Shown piece after piece: positions 31,997 through 41,884 of a stretch of 64,000 bases of DNA (position 1 is the stretch's first letter; each line of letters begins with the position of its first letter). The stretch is from Aurantiochytrium sp. KH105 (taxonomy: Eukaryota; Sar; Bigyra; Thraustochytrida; Thraustochytriidae). The stretch is from NCBI GenBank assembly GCA_003116975.1, contig BGKB01000030.1:369524-433523 (forward strand), read 5' to 3'. Below the pieces are notes generated by a model. It was not told the DNA's origin, did not search any database, and worked only from the letters and a program-made list of their open reading frames with translations. The position numbers and the translations under genes are program-made.

Positions 31997-34900
31997 CTAC
32001 AGCATGTCGCTTCTCGAGAGTTGACGACGATGACTGCGGCTCCGAGGCAAGTCAAAGTGGTCCGTCTGGGGCGAAACAAGGTCGCCGCCATTCTTGCGGA
32101 TCCGAAAACTCTTGTTCAGCTTCTTGAAAAAGCCCTTTTCACTGCGAAGCGGCGTGTGTCGAAGTCCAAGATCCCGTGCGCTCGCATGGGCACGATTGAA
32201 GAGGCTGAGGTTCGGTACATCCGAAGGGACCGGCGGCGGCGGGAGAATGCCAATCATAGGGGGTGTCGAGAAGTTCGACGCCGGCGTCTTGTACACAAAA
32301 TTTCGGAGAGAGCTTCTGTTGCTGCGACTGCTACGGCTGCTGCGGCTGCTGCGGCTGCTACGGCTGCTGCGGCTACTTTGGCTGCTCGAACCACTACGCG
32401 AGCTCCTTCCACTTCGGTGACTGCGACCACTCCGGTGACTGCGACCACTTCGCACACTCTCGGTGCCTTCTTCGCTTACAGGGCTCTGCGCGCTTCTCGC
32501 ACTGGGAGGCTCCTCGTCCTCTTGCTGATTGTTGAGAAGCTCGCCAGCTTCGTTGCTGCGATGGCTTTCGCCAGTCTCGGGGCTCTTTTCCTCCTCATCC
32601 TCGACCCGACGATCTATGTTTTCGGTCTCGGGGCCATTTGACGTCGAAGAGATGGGACGAGCCGATCCAGCCTCCGACGCGTGGCAATCGTCAACGTCGT
32701 AGTCCAGCTCGTCATCGTGAACGATGCGAGTTGCGGGCACATGGGGGTTTGGCGCAGGGCGTCTCGGCTTGCTACGTCGACTACTGGTGCTACTGTAGCC
32801 ACTAGAGCCCGTGGCCGGCGTGTTGCTGGGCACTTCGAGAATTTGATCTTCAAAGTGAGTGTGCCGAGAGCTCTGTCGATGAGTCAGGGGGAAGCCGGCC
32901 GCAGCCGCAGCGTTGGCCGCTGAAGACATGCGGATGTCCTGCATGCGGTGCGGACGCGCTCGTTTCTGCTGCATAAGCTGATCTGCACGCCACCAGCGCT
33001 GCAAGGCGGCGACGCACTGGTCACGGACCTGACGGTTCGCCGTTCGAAAGGTCACGAGCGAGAATCCTTTGCGCGCAATGGAAAAAGTACGCCCAGAGTT
33101 ATCATTCTGGACGGCAGCAATGTGCTTGATGTGACGTCTGCGGATCGCTTTGCCCTCGCGGCGACCAGGTTTCGTCCACTGGATTTCATGTTCGGTTGTG
33201 CGAAGAACGCGCGAGCCTCCGTTGGGTCCCATCCCGACCTTTTGCACGTAGACGCCCTGGCGAAAGCACGCATCCGAGGCGGCCTCGACGCGCGAAGAAA
33301 GTTGAGTCTCGACACTTTCCTTGAATCCAGCCGTGGCTCCGGAAAGCGCGCGCGTGATAGCGACAAATTGGTTTTCCTCGCGGCGCTGCCAGCTCATGGA
33401 CTCTCCCATGTCGCACAAGAGGTCCTGGGCCTGAACGCGAGCCGTTTTCTGGGACTTTAGCGAGTTTTCGAGACAGCGTCGTACTGCCTTGGAAAACAGC
33501 GTCGTGGCCATGTCGGTGCGACCCGCTTCGCAGCTAATCTCCACGAGGCTTTGCAGGGCCGCAAGGCTCGTGGGGATGCCGATCATGAGCGTCTCGATTG
33601 CCGTCTTGGTGACACTTTCAAGGAGAGAGCCCTTCGGGGGGGGGTCGTCAAAAGTAAGTCCGGTGCTAACAACCTGAAAAGGAATGCTCGACGCGGAAAC
33701 AAGCTCCGTGTGCACGTCGGCAGGGGGCTCTGCATGCTTGGCACTCTCTTTGGTAAGTTTTGTGAGATGATCGTGTAGATCATGCATGACCTCTGCGCCG
33801 AGACGCTCTGCCAGAACAAGCATTTTGTAGCAGGTACGAATATCTTCGGCAATGTCTTCTTCGGCGAGATTACCCTTTTGGTGAAACTTGGCGTTCATGA
33901 GCGGTACAAAGTGGTCGCGAAATACGCTGCCAAAGACGGCTTCAAAGTTTTCCTGAAAAACAGGCTCGGTCTCTCCCTCTTTGCCTCCGAGAACAGGAGC
34001 GCGCAGCTTGCCGAGGTCAACAGTCATGAGCTCGCGTTCGATAGCACTGTCGCCACCGATCCCGGCCGCGCCGCCATCACTCTCGGCCGCATCGCGCAGG
34101 AGCTTGACTTTACTCCAGGGAACATGAATAGCTGCAAAGTGCATCCATGCGTGCTCTTGGCCGTGGAAGACAATGCGTACGTTCGCTCCAACTCTTCCAA
34201 GCTCGGATTTGGGGTCGTGCGGCTTTGGCCCTTTTTTGGTGAGCAGCTTGGACACATATTGAGACTGCATCGTGTCTGCAGATGGGGTCCTGTCGACCGC
34301 AGACCTGCTCGAGGCGTGCACACTTCGCGACGAGCGCGTCAAATGCCGGCTGCTAGTGCCAGTGGCATCACCACGGCCAAAGGCGTACTGACGTTCGACA
34401 TGTCTGGTCGTGTGATGCTGGGCAGCCTGGTGATAGTGTTCGAGATGACTAGTGAATTCCGGGGGCATTTGCAGACTTTGGTCCTGCTGACGGTGAGACG
34501 CGCTCTGGTAGCGATACTGATTCGGCTTGGGAATCGGCTTTCGGTTGGCAGGCGAATTCGCAAAGCGTTCTGCTAGCTTTTTCACCATTCCCGGTGTCTT
34601 TGCAGCGAGGTCCCGAGAGCTCGTCTCGGTAGACGCGAGCCGATCGATAGGGAATGAGGGGTCATTGGCTTCTTGCCACGCCTGTTCCAGGGGTGTCATG
34701 GGCATCCCGTCTCTTGCATGTTTTTCTTCGCCGTCATCGTGTTGCCGAATAAGCTCTTCATCGTCCATGAGTTTGCGCTCGCCAGCACCAGTATGCATGA
34801 GGTGGCTTTGCGAACCCCGCGGAGGACGAATGGGTGTCGCTTTGATGCTGCTTGCAGTTTTGTTGACGGACTTGGCTCCCGCTGCAGATGCCTTGCCAGC

Positions 34901-35143
34901 GGTCTCCCATGGCAAATTTTGGACGGTCTTGGAATCGAAGGTCTCGCTCTCGAACTCGCGATGACGGTTCCCAAGACAGGTATCCGCGCCGCCGCCGCGT
35001 CTGGACCCGGCATGAAAGGGCGTTTGGTGTTCGTCAAGCGCTCCTCGGCCCTGGGGCGGCGCAGTTTTCGCCAAGAAGACGTCGTCGTGGCCTTCTTGTA
35101 CGGTCTTGCGCGCCATGGCCCAGCCACCAAAGTCTGTAGACAT
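31997..35143 (-). CDS. Large protein of unknown function with PH-like segment
   Basis: 1048 residues from the ATG at 35143 (MSTDFGGWAMARK). The N-terminal 300 residues are disordered. Residues about 330-610 are helical and complex, including ELGRVGANVRIVFHGQEHAW and long amphipathic helices (EDIRTCYKMLVLAERLGAEV). Residues about 620-715 look like a pleckstrin-homology-like fold, with alternating beta-like strands, TFSIARKGFSLVTFRT and a final helix VRDQCVAALQRWW. The C-terminus is charged, with an Arg-Ser repeat (about 911-945) made of SRSSRSS units. I do not recognise the central domain. A PH-type lipid or protein docking role is possible but unproven. The frame continues 24 codons upstream without adding a domain. 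Confidence 0.75.
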   Translation of the reverse strand: MSTDFGGWAMARKTVQEGHDDVFLAKTAPPQGRGALDEHQTPFHAGSRRGGGADTCLGNRHREFESETFDSKTVQNLPWETAGKASAAGAKSVNKTASSIKATPIRPPRGSQSHLMHTGAGERKLMDDEELIRQHDDGEEKHARDGMPMTPLEQAWQEANDPSFPIDRLASTETSSRDLAAKTPGMVKKLAERFANSPANRKPIPKPNQYRYQSASHRQQDQSLQMPPEFTSHLEHYHQAAQHHTTRHVERQYAFGRGDATGTSSRHLTRSSRSVHASSRSAVDRTPSADTMQSQYVSKLLTKKGPKPHDPKSELGRVGANVRIVFHGQEHAWMHFAAIHVPWSKVKLLRDAAESDGGAAGIGGDSAIERELMTVDLGKLRAPVLGGKEGETEPVFQENFEAVFGSVFRDHFVPLMNAKFHQKGNLAEEDIAEDIRTCYKMLVLAERLGAEVMHDLHDHLTKLTKESAKHAEPPADVHTELVSASSIPFQVVSTGLTFDDPPPKGSLLESVTKTAIETLMIGIPTSLAALQSLVEISCEAGRTDMATTLFSKAVRRCLENSLKSQKTARVQAQDLLCDMGESMSWQRREENQFVAITRALSGATAGFKESVETQLSSRVEAASDACFRQGVYVQKVGMGPNGGSRVLRTTEHEIQWTKPGRREGKAIRRRHIKHIAAVQNDNSGRTFSIARKGFSLVTFRTANRQVRDQCVAALQRWWRADQLMQQKRARPHRMQDIRMSSAANAAAAAGFPLTHRQSSRHTHFEDQILEVPSNTPATGSSGYSSTSSRRSKPRRPAPNPHVPATRIVHDDELDYDVDDCHASEAGSARPISSTSNGPETENIDRRVEDEEEKSPETGESHRSNEAGELLNNQQEDEEPPSARSAQSPVSEEGTESVRSGRSHRSGRSHRSGRSSRSGSSSQSSRSSRSSRSSRSSRSSRSNRSSLRNFVYKTPASNFSTPPMIGILPPPPVPSDVPNLSLFNRAHASARDLGLRHTPLRSEKGFFKKLNKSFRIRKNGGDLVSPQTDHFDLPRSRSHRRQLSRSDML

Positions 35144-35831
35144 CCTTGTTATGTTCTCTCCTTCTCTGTCTATCTGTCTCGCCCTGCCCTGCTCTGCCGT
35201 ACCCTGGCCTACCAAGCCGCGATGCAGCTCTACGCCGTCGACCTGCCGAGTGCTTGAGAGCGGTCGCCTAATGCTTTGTGCGCGACAGGCGAGAGCGCTT
35301 TCTCGTCTGCGTGACCGGCAGGGTCGCGGCAGTCGGCTGGGGTCAGCCCTCTGCAGGCAGGCTCACAGGCACGCAGGGTGACAGGCACGCAGCCCCGCGC
35401 GGTTCGCTCTGCTCTCCACGAGCGAGGCCAGCAGCTGCGGCCAGCTCGCGTCTCTGCTCCGGCGTCAGCCGGCTTCGACCTCTGGTTTCTTGTATTCTCC
35501 GGCTGCTCTTGCCACGACAACAAGACAGACGCTCGGGCGCCCTCGCTCGGTCTCTCGCGAATTCCCTCGGACGTCCGAGTCAGCGAGTAGGCGAGAAGGC
35601 AGGAAGAAGGCTGAGAGAGCAGAGAAGGCGGAAACGAGGCTCGGCGGGCCCCGGCGCGTGGGCGACGTTTCTTGCCCCAGGCGGTACACACTTCACTTTG
35701 GGGTGTGTCCTAAAACGGTGCGCGCGGGGACACCCAAATGGGCTCGCTGGGCATCGCTGCAGCGAGCACAACAGTTGCCCATTGCAAGGGGGGGGGGGTC
35801 TCGCCGGCGCGCGGCGTGCGCGGGGAAAAGG
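35144..35831. other. Divergent intergenic region
   Basis: 688 bases between the orphan PH-like gene and the small coiled-coil gene. GC-rich with a run of G residues near 35790. No frame with complex content is supported. Confidence 0.45.
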
Positions 35832-36251
35832 ATGTCGCCCATGTACATGGACTCGGCGCAGGCTTTCCTGGAGCACGCGCCGCGGACCTTGCTTCGCAAG
35901 GATGCAAAGCGTGCGACCAAGCAGACCGACAACCAGCAACGGCCGCGCTGGCGTAATGCTGGTGCTCTACGTTCGCCTGGGTCGGCGGTAACGACGACAA
36001 AGACGAAGACGGAGGCGGGGAGGGGGGGCACAGCAAACGCGCCGAAAGAACAAGGCAAAAAGCCGTATAGCGGAGAGCGCCTCTCCACGGCGCAGGCGAA
36101 GGAAATTCACCAGGAAGCGATGCGTGTGGCCAAAGCCACTTCAACCTTGAACAAGGAGATCTTGGACTTTTCTGAGGATCTGCATGTGTCTCGAGCCCTG
36201 TTGCGGGCACAGCTGGCCTCGATTCGCGAGAAGCTGACTACCTTGACATGA
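35832..36251 (+). CDS. Small coiled-coil protein of unknown function
   Basis: A 139-residue frame from the ATG at 35832 (MSPMYMDSAQAFLEHAPRTLL). The first 80 residues are basic and Thr/Ala/Gly-rich. Residues about 85-139 form a helical segment with heptad-like spacing (AKEIHQEAMRVAKATSTLNKEILDF...LLRAQLASIREKL). It resembles small subunits of coiled-coil adaptor complexes in general, but I cannot assign a family. The open frame extends upstream without complex content. The AT-rich 3' flank begins directly after the stop. It may have an unrecognised upstream exon. Confidence 0.55.
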   Translation: MSPMYMDSAQAFLEHAPRTLLRKDAKRATKQTDNQQRPRWRNAGALRSPGSAVTTTKTKTEAGRGGTANAPKEQGKKPYSGERLSTAQAKEIHQEAMRVAKATSTLNKEILDFSEDLHVSRALLRAQLASIREKLTTLT

Positions 36252-36600
36252 AAAAAAAGGGGACTTTCAACATGTAAATTGAAGTACGGAAATGCGGTGG
36301 TGTCGGGCCGATCTGTTCGCAGGTGCAGACAAGGGTGATTCGCAGATACGAAGACATTCTCCAAAAAAAGAAAGAAAACGAATGTAAAGGAACAATAACA
36401 AAAATATAACTTTTTCGACCTGGACCCTCCCTACCTGAACAAAAATCAACAACACCAGACCACCAGACAAAACGAGAGACCCTGTTGCCTTGAGCAACTA
36501 CCTAAAGCAAATTTCACGGCGAATTCTTTTCTTTTGGCCTTTTGTCCGAACCTTCCTTCCTTCTCTCCAACGATTCACCTGTCTGAACTGTTGGCTGATT
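36252..36600. other. Convergent AT-rich spacer
   Basis: 349 bases of AT-rich 3' flank shared by the coiled-coil gene (+) and the SH3 membrane protein gene (-). No further feature. Confidence 0.5.
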
Positions 36601-37814
36601 TTAGAAGTCGGCCATATTGAAGGCCTCAAGGCTTCCCGGATCGACGATGCCATCAGTGAGCCCAACTTCGGAAACATAAGCACAAGGAATAATTCCCATT
36701 CGACCGTCTGGGGCGCGGGCTTCCCACCATTCATCGTATTTGAGAAGCCCGAGCAGCTCGGTGCCAGAAGTTGCGTCGAGCTCGTCGTCATTTTCGGCAT
36801 CAAAGTCAAAAATAACGACCAAGTTCATGCCTTGGAGCTCCAGTGTTCGCTGCTCGGGCAGCTCTTGTCGGACAGGAAGATCTGGGACAGCTGGCTTTGC
36901 GTATGCCATGTAGGTATCCATGGAGATGACACCTCGGACCTGCTTGGTGTCCTTGTCCTTGTCTCGTCGCACAATGAAAAAAACTGAGACAAGAACGAGA
37001 AGGACGAAGGAACCGCCCGTGGCACCTCCAATGGCGATAATGGGCACTTCCGATTCACTGCTGCTACTTGTAGCGTTGGTTGGAGACAGCGTTGGTCGCA
37101 ACGTCGCATCTGCATGGTGACGGCCACGTCTTGTCAGTTTGCTTGTTTTAGAGGACAAGATTCCAATGATTGGAATCAGAGACAAGGAAAATAAGAAACG
37201 TACCTGTCGGAGAGGGTGTCGGGGCGTCTGTGGTTTTCATGAGGCAGCTAAAGGCATCTGTGAAAACAATCTGCGTGCAGTACTCGCTCGGTGTGCAATA
37301 GCGCGAGTTGCCCTACTCAAGTCAAATCAAGTCGAGTTAAAAACGAATAAATAACCACAGGAAGAAAAGGTTAGTGAAGAGGAGCCCGACTTTTTCCTTC
37401 CGGCTGACGGCCATTTCTTCCCGGCTGACGGCCATCCATGGCCAGACTTACATCTTCCAAGCAGTCAGAATCCTGAGTGACCTCCTTGACATTGCAGTTG
37501 TTGACGCCTCCCCACGCGTAGACGCAGAATCGGTGCGGCTCGCAGCCACTCCGCTCGCCCTCGGGCGGGTCATCCGTGCACGAACCGCCTGGGCACTCGC
37601 ACATGGTGCTGTTCTTTGGGATCTCGCGGCACTCCTCGGCGGGAATGGCGGTCCAGTTCGCCCAATAGCAGTCATACGTGGCCTCGCAGGTCAACTCGTC
37701 GCCAATGTCCCCGCACCCTGCGGCCGCGCCTCCTCGCGCAAGCAGCACGAGCGCCCCGACGACGGCCACGGCTGCGCGCCGCCACGCGACGCCCTTCATT
37801 AACCCGCGCGCCAT
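36601..37814 (-). CDS. Single-pass membrane protein with Cys-rich ectodomain and cytosolic SH3 domain (three exons)
   Basis: Exons 37452-37814, 37204-37312 and 36601-37109 (introns 139 and 94 bases, GTAAGT and GTACGT donors, phases 0 and 1) give 326 residues. A signal peptide (about 1-30, [17 protein letters not shown]) precedes a compact cysteine-rich ectodomain with about 14 Cys (CGDIGDELTCEATYDCYW..., ending TDAFSCLMK) and N-glycosylation sites NWT and NST. A Thr/Pro/Ser stalk (about 145-180) leads to a membrane helix (IIAIGGATGGSFVLLVLVSVFFIV, about 181-204) and an RRDKDKDTK stop-transfer. The C-terminal about 70 residues contain an SH3 domain: VVIFDFDAENDDELDATSG, DEWWEAR, GIIPCAYV. This is receptor-like architecture; ligand and partners are unknown. 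No kinase domain is present. Confidence 0.8.
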
Positions 37815-38735
37815 GCTCCTCGAGCGCTCCCGCGTGCGTGAGGGCGTGAGTGAATGGGACGCGCCAGTCCAAGAAAGGGCTCCTCGCGCAGGCCAGGCTC
37901 GCTCCCGCGCGCACCTTCGAGGTCTGCGCGGCGGACCTCGGCCGCCGCTCTGCCGGCTCTGCCCTCTGCTCTGCTCTGCTCTGCTCTTTGCTCTGCTCTG
38001 CTCTGCTCGGGGCGTGGCGCGGGGAAGTAAAGCGCTTAGGGCGCGGTCTGTCTCCAATAAGGTCTGCGGTCTCTGCGTCTAGTCTGCGCGAGCTGGGCGG
38101 GGCGTAGGGGGCCCTAGCGCGTGGCTAGGCGAGGCGCGGCTAGGCGTGCACGTGCCGCCCGGACCGGGAAAGGGAGGGAAGGGAAGATGCAAATGGAGCA
38201 TCGTTTTGCTTTGCTTTGCTGAGGCGGGGAGAAGGAGGAGGACGAGGAGGGCGGAGCAAAGGGTCGAGGGAGAGAGAGAGCGAGATCGTGGGTATGCAAA
38301 TTGGTTTTACAAGCATAATTACCTTGGTGGAGTAGCATTAAAAATTTCAAAAAGTCAAGAGGCCAAGTTTGCGCCATGGCGACCACATCTGGCCGACCCA
38401 GCACGCAGGATTTAACCGTGACAGCACCAGACCATCCAAACAGTCCACATTCTATATGCGCAACCGATCTACATCGCCGCCGCTCCACGTCTCTACGTTA
38501 GCTGTGCCGCCGATGCGACGGGCATTCGTGGCCCTGCCATGACGCAAGTGCAGCGAAGACCCCGCTTTCAAGTGCGGAATCGCCGCGCGGCAGTGGTCTA
38601 TCACCACCAATCCGTCCAGGCAGGGCGATCCGAGGCCAGGGCGGCCAGGCAGGCAGCAGCAGATCGACCGCGAGGGCTCCCTTGCAGACAGACAGCGAGG
38701 CCGACAAGGCAGACAGACAGAGACGCAGACAAAAA

Positions 38736-38769
<34 letters not shown>

Positions 38770-38905
38770 CTGGCAGACAAAAAGACAGACAGACAGACAA
38801 AAGACAGATCGAGACAGACAGACAGACAGACAAAAAGACGAAAAGACCGCGCGGCCGCGGCGCCATCGCGCGCGGGCAGGAGGCAGGCGCGCGGGCAGGC
38901 GGGCA

Positions 38906-39002
<97 letters not shown>

Positions 39003-39073
39003 GCAGAAGGGCCGCGGGATCGGGCGAGGGAAGAGCGCGTGCGGGTCTGGCTCAGGGCCAAAAGCTGCGCGCC
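37815..39073. other. Divergent repeat-rich intergenic region: SH3 protein / PDK1
   Basis: 1.26 kb. A CTCTG-type tract near 37965-38010, an AT-richer patch near 38290-38360 and long GACA/GGCA tetranucleotide tracts at 38735-38835 and 38908-39003 directly before the PDK1 start. The long open frames across the tracts are repeat translations. Confidence 0.6.
38908..39003. repeat. (GGCA)n microsatellite before PDK1
   Basis: About 24 tandem GGCA units ending about 70 bases before the PDK1 ATG. A second related tract (GGCA and GACA units) lies at about 38735-38835. The tract is probably in the promoter or the 5' leader. Confidence 0.95.
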
Positions 39074-41359
39074 ATGAACTCCGCCTCGACGTCGCGCGAG
39101 GGCGAGGGCGAGGGCGACGCGGACGCGCAGAAGGAGGCGGCGGCGGCGGAGGCGGCGGCGAAGACGGCGCAGGCCGCCCCAGCCCCGCCGCAGACGCCGC
39201 CCGCGGGGAAGGAAGGAGCAGGAGAAGGAGAAGAAGGCCACGAGGAAGACGTGGCCACCAACACCGACCCCAAGGACGGCGACGAGGAGGAGAAAAAGGA
39301 GAGGGAGAGGGAGAACGAGAAGACACAGGATCGCGGGAGCCGGGTCCCATCGCTCGCCGCAGACGCTGGCGAAGCTGGTCCGTCCGGGGCCGGCCCGGGC
39401 GCGGGTGCGAAAGTGACAACGCCCAGCAAGTTGGGCGCGAACCCGCCCCGGCCAGATACTGGAACCGGCAGCAAAAATGCACGTCTAGTCGCGAACAACG
39501 CCCAACACCACGCTGGCCGCTCGCCGCACTCGAAACGCTCCCCATCGCAGACCGGGCGAAGCGGGCGAAGCGGATCTTTGCGCGGATCAGCAAAGAAATG
39601 CATTGCCAACTTTATGGTCGGCAAGCTACTCGGAGAAGGTGCGTACGCGCGAGTGCACGTGTGCAAGCTCAAGTCGTCCAATGAGCTCTACGCCGTCAAG
39701 GTCATGGAAAAAAGATTTATTGTAAAGGAGGGCAAGGTCAACTTTGTCAACATGGAAAAGAAAGTGCTCAGTCTCGTCGATCATGCGCTCATCGCCAAGC
39801 TGTACTTTTCCTTCCATGACTCACGATACCTGTACTTGGTCATTGACCTATGCAAGGGCGGGGAGCTGCAGCGTCTCATTCGCTTTCGCGCGGACGAACA
39901 CCGGAAGCGTTCGGGAATCGTCAACCGCGCATGTTCTCTGAAGGAGACCAAATTCTACATTACCGAAACGGTGGCGGCCGTACAGCATCTTCACACCATG
40001 GGGTTCATTCATCGGGATCTCAAACCGGATAACATTCTCATCACAGAGTCGGGCCACGTTAAACTCACTGATTTTGGCACAGTTAAAGACGAACGAGGAC
40101 TGCAGGCGTCACAGCCAACCTCGCAGCAACAGCAGCAGCAGCAGCAGCAGCAATCACAACAGCAGAAACAACAGCAGGACCAACAACATCCAGGAAAGGC
40201 CCCGAGTCGAGGTGCTGCTGCGGGCACGCGACGTGGGACGTTCTGTGGTACAGCTGAATACGTTTCTCCAGAGGTGCTCTCTGACCAAGACCCGTCCGTC
40301 GCTGCAGACCTCTGGGCTTTAGGATGCATGATCTTCCAAATGCTCATTGGCCGCCCACCTTTTCGAGGTGGCTCCGAGTACTTTACCTTCCAGCTGATCA
40401 TGGGTCACGGCAAAGAACTCGAATTCCCCAAGGTGGAGTATGCACCCACGGATGCGGACGCAGCGGATGCGCCGGGACATTTACAACCAGGTGATGACTC
40501 CAGCGGAGACCAGGAGGCAATCGACGATACTTTGGCGCTTCGCGAAGCCCGCGCGCTTGTGAACGCCTTGCTTCGCCCAGACCCTCTGCAACGTCTTGGC
40601 GCCGGTCAGAACTGCACGCCCTTTTGCCCCTTGTACAATGCTGACTCCCCGAATGGACCGCTCGCGTTACGGTCGCATGCCTTTTTTGCTGGCGTGGAGT
40701 GGGACAACCTGGCAGACCAGCCGGCGCCTCCGCTACCATACGCGACGGACATCCCTGCGCCCACATTTGATGGCGCCTCGGACGACTGGATGATGGCGGG
40801 AGACATTACAGAGCTTGAGATGGCGGCAGCGCTGGAGATGACGCAGGCCTCCCCGGTGCTCGAAAGCCCGCTAGCGGTCGCATCCGCCAGCACGCCATCA
40901 TCGAGTGCAGCCACTTCGCTGCTTTCGCCGCCCGGAGAACTCGGGATCGTCAACGATTCTCCGGTCGGCATGGTATCGCCCGGTTCGGGCATGCCGCTGG
41001 ACCCAAATCTACTGAACAGCACTTCGTCCGGGGGACGCACAGTCGTTGGGGAGCTGTCGCAGTTTCTCAAACCGAATGAGCGAATTGTTCTTGATGGCCT
41101 TGTCGTGAAGCGTAAGAGTCTGTTTCACACCAACACGCGGCATCTTATACTTACGGACTTGCCACGCTTTCTCTATGTGGACCCAGTCAAAGTTATCCTC
41201 AAGGGCGAGATTGCCATTGAAAAGAGCGTCTTTATTCAGGTCAAGAATAGCAAGACCTTTGACATTGTCACGCCGAAGCGCACTTTTCACATGACAGATC
41301 TCATGTCGCAAGCCAAGCGATGGCAGGCAGCTTTTGACCAAGTCCACAGTGGTGTATAA
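39074..41359 (+). CDS. PDPK1: PDK1 (3-phosphoinositide-dependent protein kinase)
   Basis: A 761-residue intronless AGC kinase. A disordered acidic N-terminus of about 175 residues is followed by the kinase domain: FMVGKLLGEGAYARVHVC (about 180), AVKVMEKRF, IHRDLKPDNIL (about 311), LTDFGTVKDE, then TFCGTAEYVSPEVL and ADLWALGCMIFQML. A C-terminal PH domain (about 667-761, NERIVLDGLVVKRKSLF through KTFDIVTPKRTFHM) is diagnostic of PDK1, which phosphorylates activation loops of other AGC kinases at membranes rich in phosphoinositides. A poly-Gln insertion (about 40124-40190) lies between the DFG motif and the TFCGT loop, making the activation segment about 40 residues longer than usual. The Thr of TFCGT sits where animal PDK1 has its autophosphorylated Ser. 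Confidence 0.93.
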   Translation: MNSASTSREGEGEGDADAQKEAAAAEAAAKTAQAAPAPPQTPPAGKEGAGEGEEGHEEDVATNTDPKDGDEEEKKERERENEKTQDRGSRVPSLAADAGEAGPSGAGPGAGAKVTTPSKLGANPPRPDTGTGSKNARLVANNAQHHAGRSPHSKRSPSQTGRSGRSGSLRGSAKKCIANFMVGKLLGEGAYARVHVCKLKSSNELYAVKVMEKRFIVKEGKVNFVNMEKKVLSLVDHALIAKLYFSFHDSRYLYLVIDLCKGGELQRLIRFRADEHRKRSGIVNRACSLKETKFYITETVAAVQHLHTMGFIHRDLKPDNILITESGHVKLTDFGTVKDERGLQASQPTSQQQQQQQQQQSQQQKQQQDQQHPGKAPSRGAAAGTRRGTFCGTAEYVSPEVLSDQDPSVAADLWALGCMIFQMLIGRPPFRGGSEYFTFQLIMGHGKELEFPKVEYAPTDADAADAPGHLQPGDDSSGDQEAIDDTLALREARALVNALLRPDPLQRLGAGQNCTPFCPLYNADSPNGPLALRSHAFFAGVEWDNLADQPAPPLPYATDIPAPTFDGASDDWMMAGDITELEMAAALEMTQASPVLESPLAVASASTPSSSAATSLLSPPGELGIVNDSPVGMVSPGSGMPLDPNLLNSTSSGGRTVVGELSQFLKPNERIVLDGLVVKRKSLFHTNTRHLILTDLPRFLYVDPVKVILKGEIAIEKSVFIQVKNSKTFDIVTPKRTFHMTDLMSQAKRWQAAFDQVHSGV

Positions 41360-41884
41360 TCATAAACGCAATGCAAACTTTAGACTTTCACATTCACGCA
41401 CAACCAGGCCGAAGTGCGCTTTTCAAAAATTTCAACATCACAGATCGCAGTTTCTGGCCAAGCGTTGACTCCTGATCAGGCTGTTTGAAACAGACTGATG
41501 CAAAGTTGAGCAATATGAGAACAACGGCAACTCATGGGGATTGCCCGAGACGATGCAAAGTTACCATTCGCTTTCCAATGTGTCCGGCTGAAAAAGTGAC
41601 TTCATTTGCCGAAAGGGAGACACAGACAGAGACAGAGACAAAGACACAGACTAGAAAAGGAAACGCAAGCTTTGAAGACGAGCCTCCGTTCAAAGCGCTC
41701 GAAAGGAAAACAGAGTCCAAGACAGAGACTAGGAAAGAAACATAGGCTCCAAGTACTCGCCTCCGCTCCAAAAAAGATCTCTGTGACTCTGCATGTTTTT
41801 GCGAGGTCTTGGATGGCCAGACATACAGTTTTCTTAGTACTTGTTCACAAGTTCTGGGCAAGGCTTAGCCTTGTTCATATTTAT
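41360..41884. other. Convergent intergenic region with short diverged repeat
   Basis: 525 bases of 3' flank for PDK1 (+) and the hydroxyacyl-CoA dehydrogenase (-). Two diverged copies of a segment (CAGACTAGAAAAGGAAAC... and CAGAGACTAGGAAAGAAAC...) lie at about 41645-41695 and 41725-41775. No gene is supported. Confidence 0.5.

Noticed and set aside
38600-39593. Cys/Leu/Pro repeat protein on the minus strand over the GGCA tract
   Set aside because: A tetranucleotide array translates as a four-residue repeat in any frame, and it runs antisense into PDK1.
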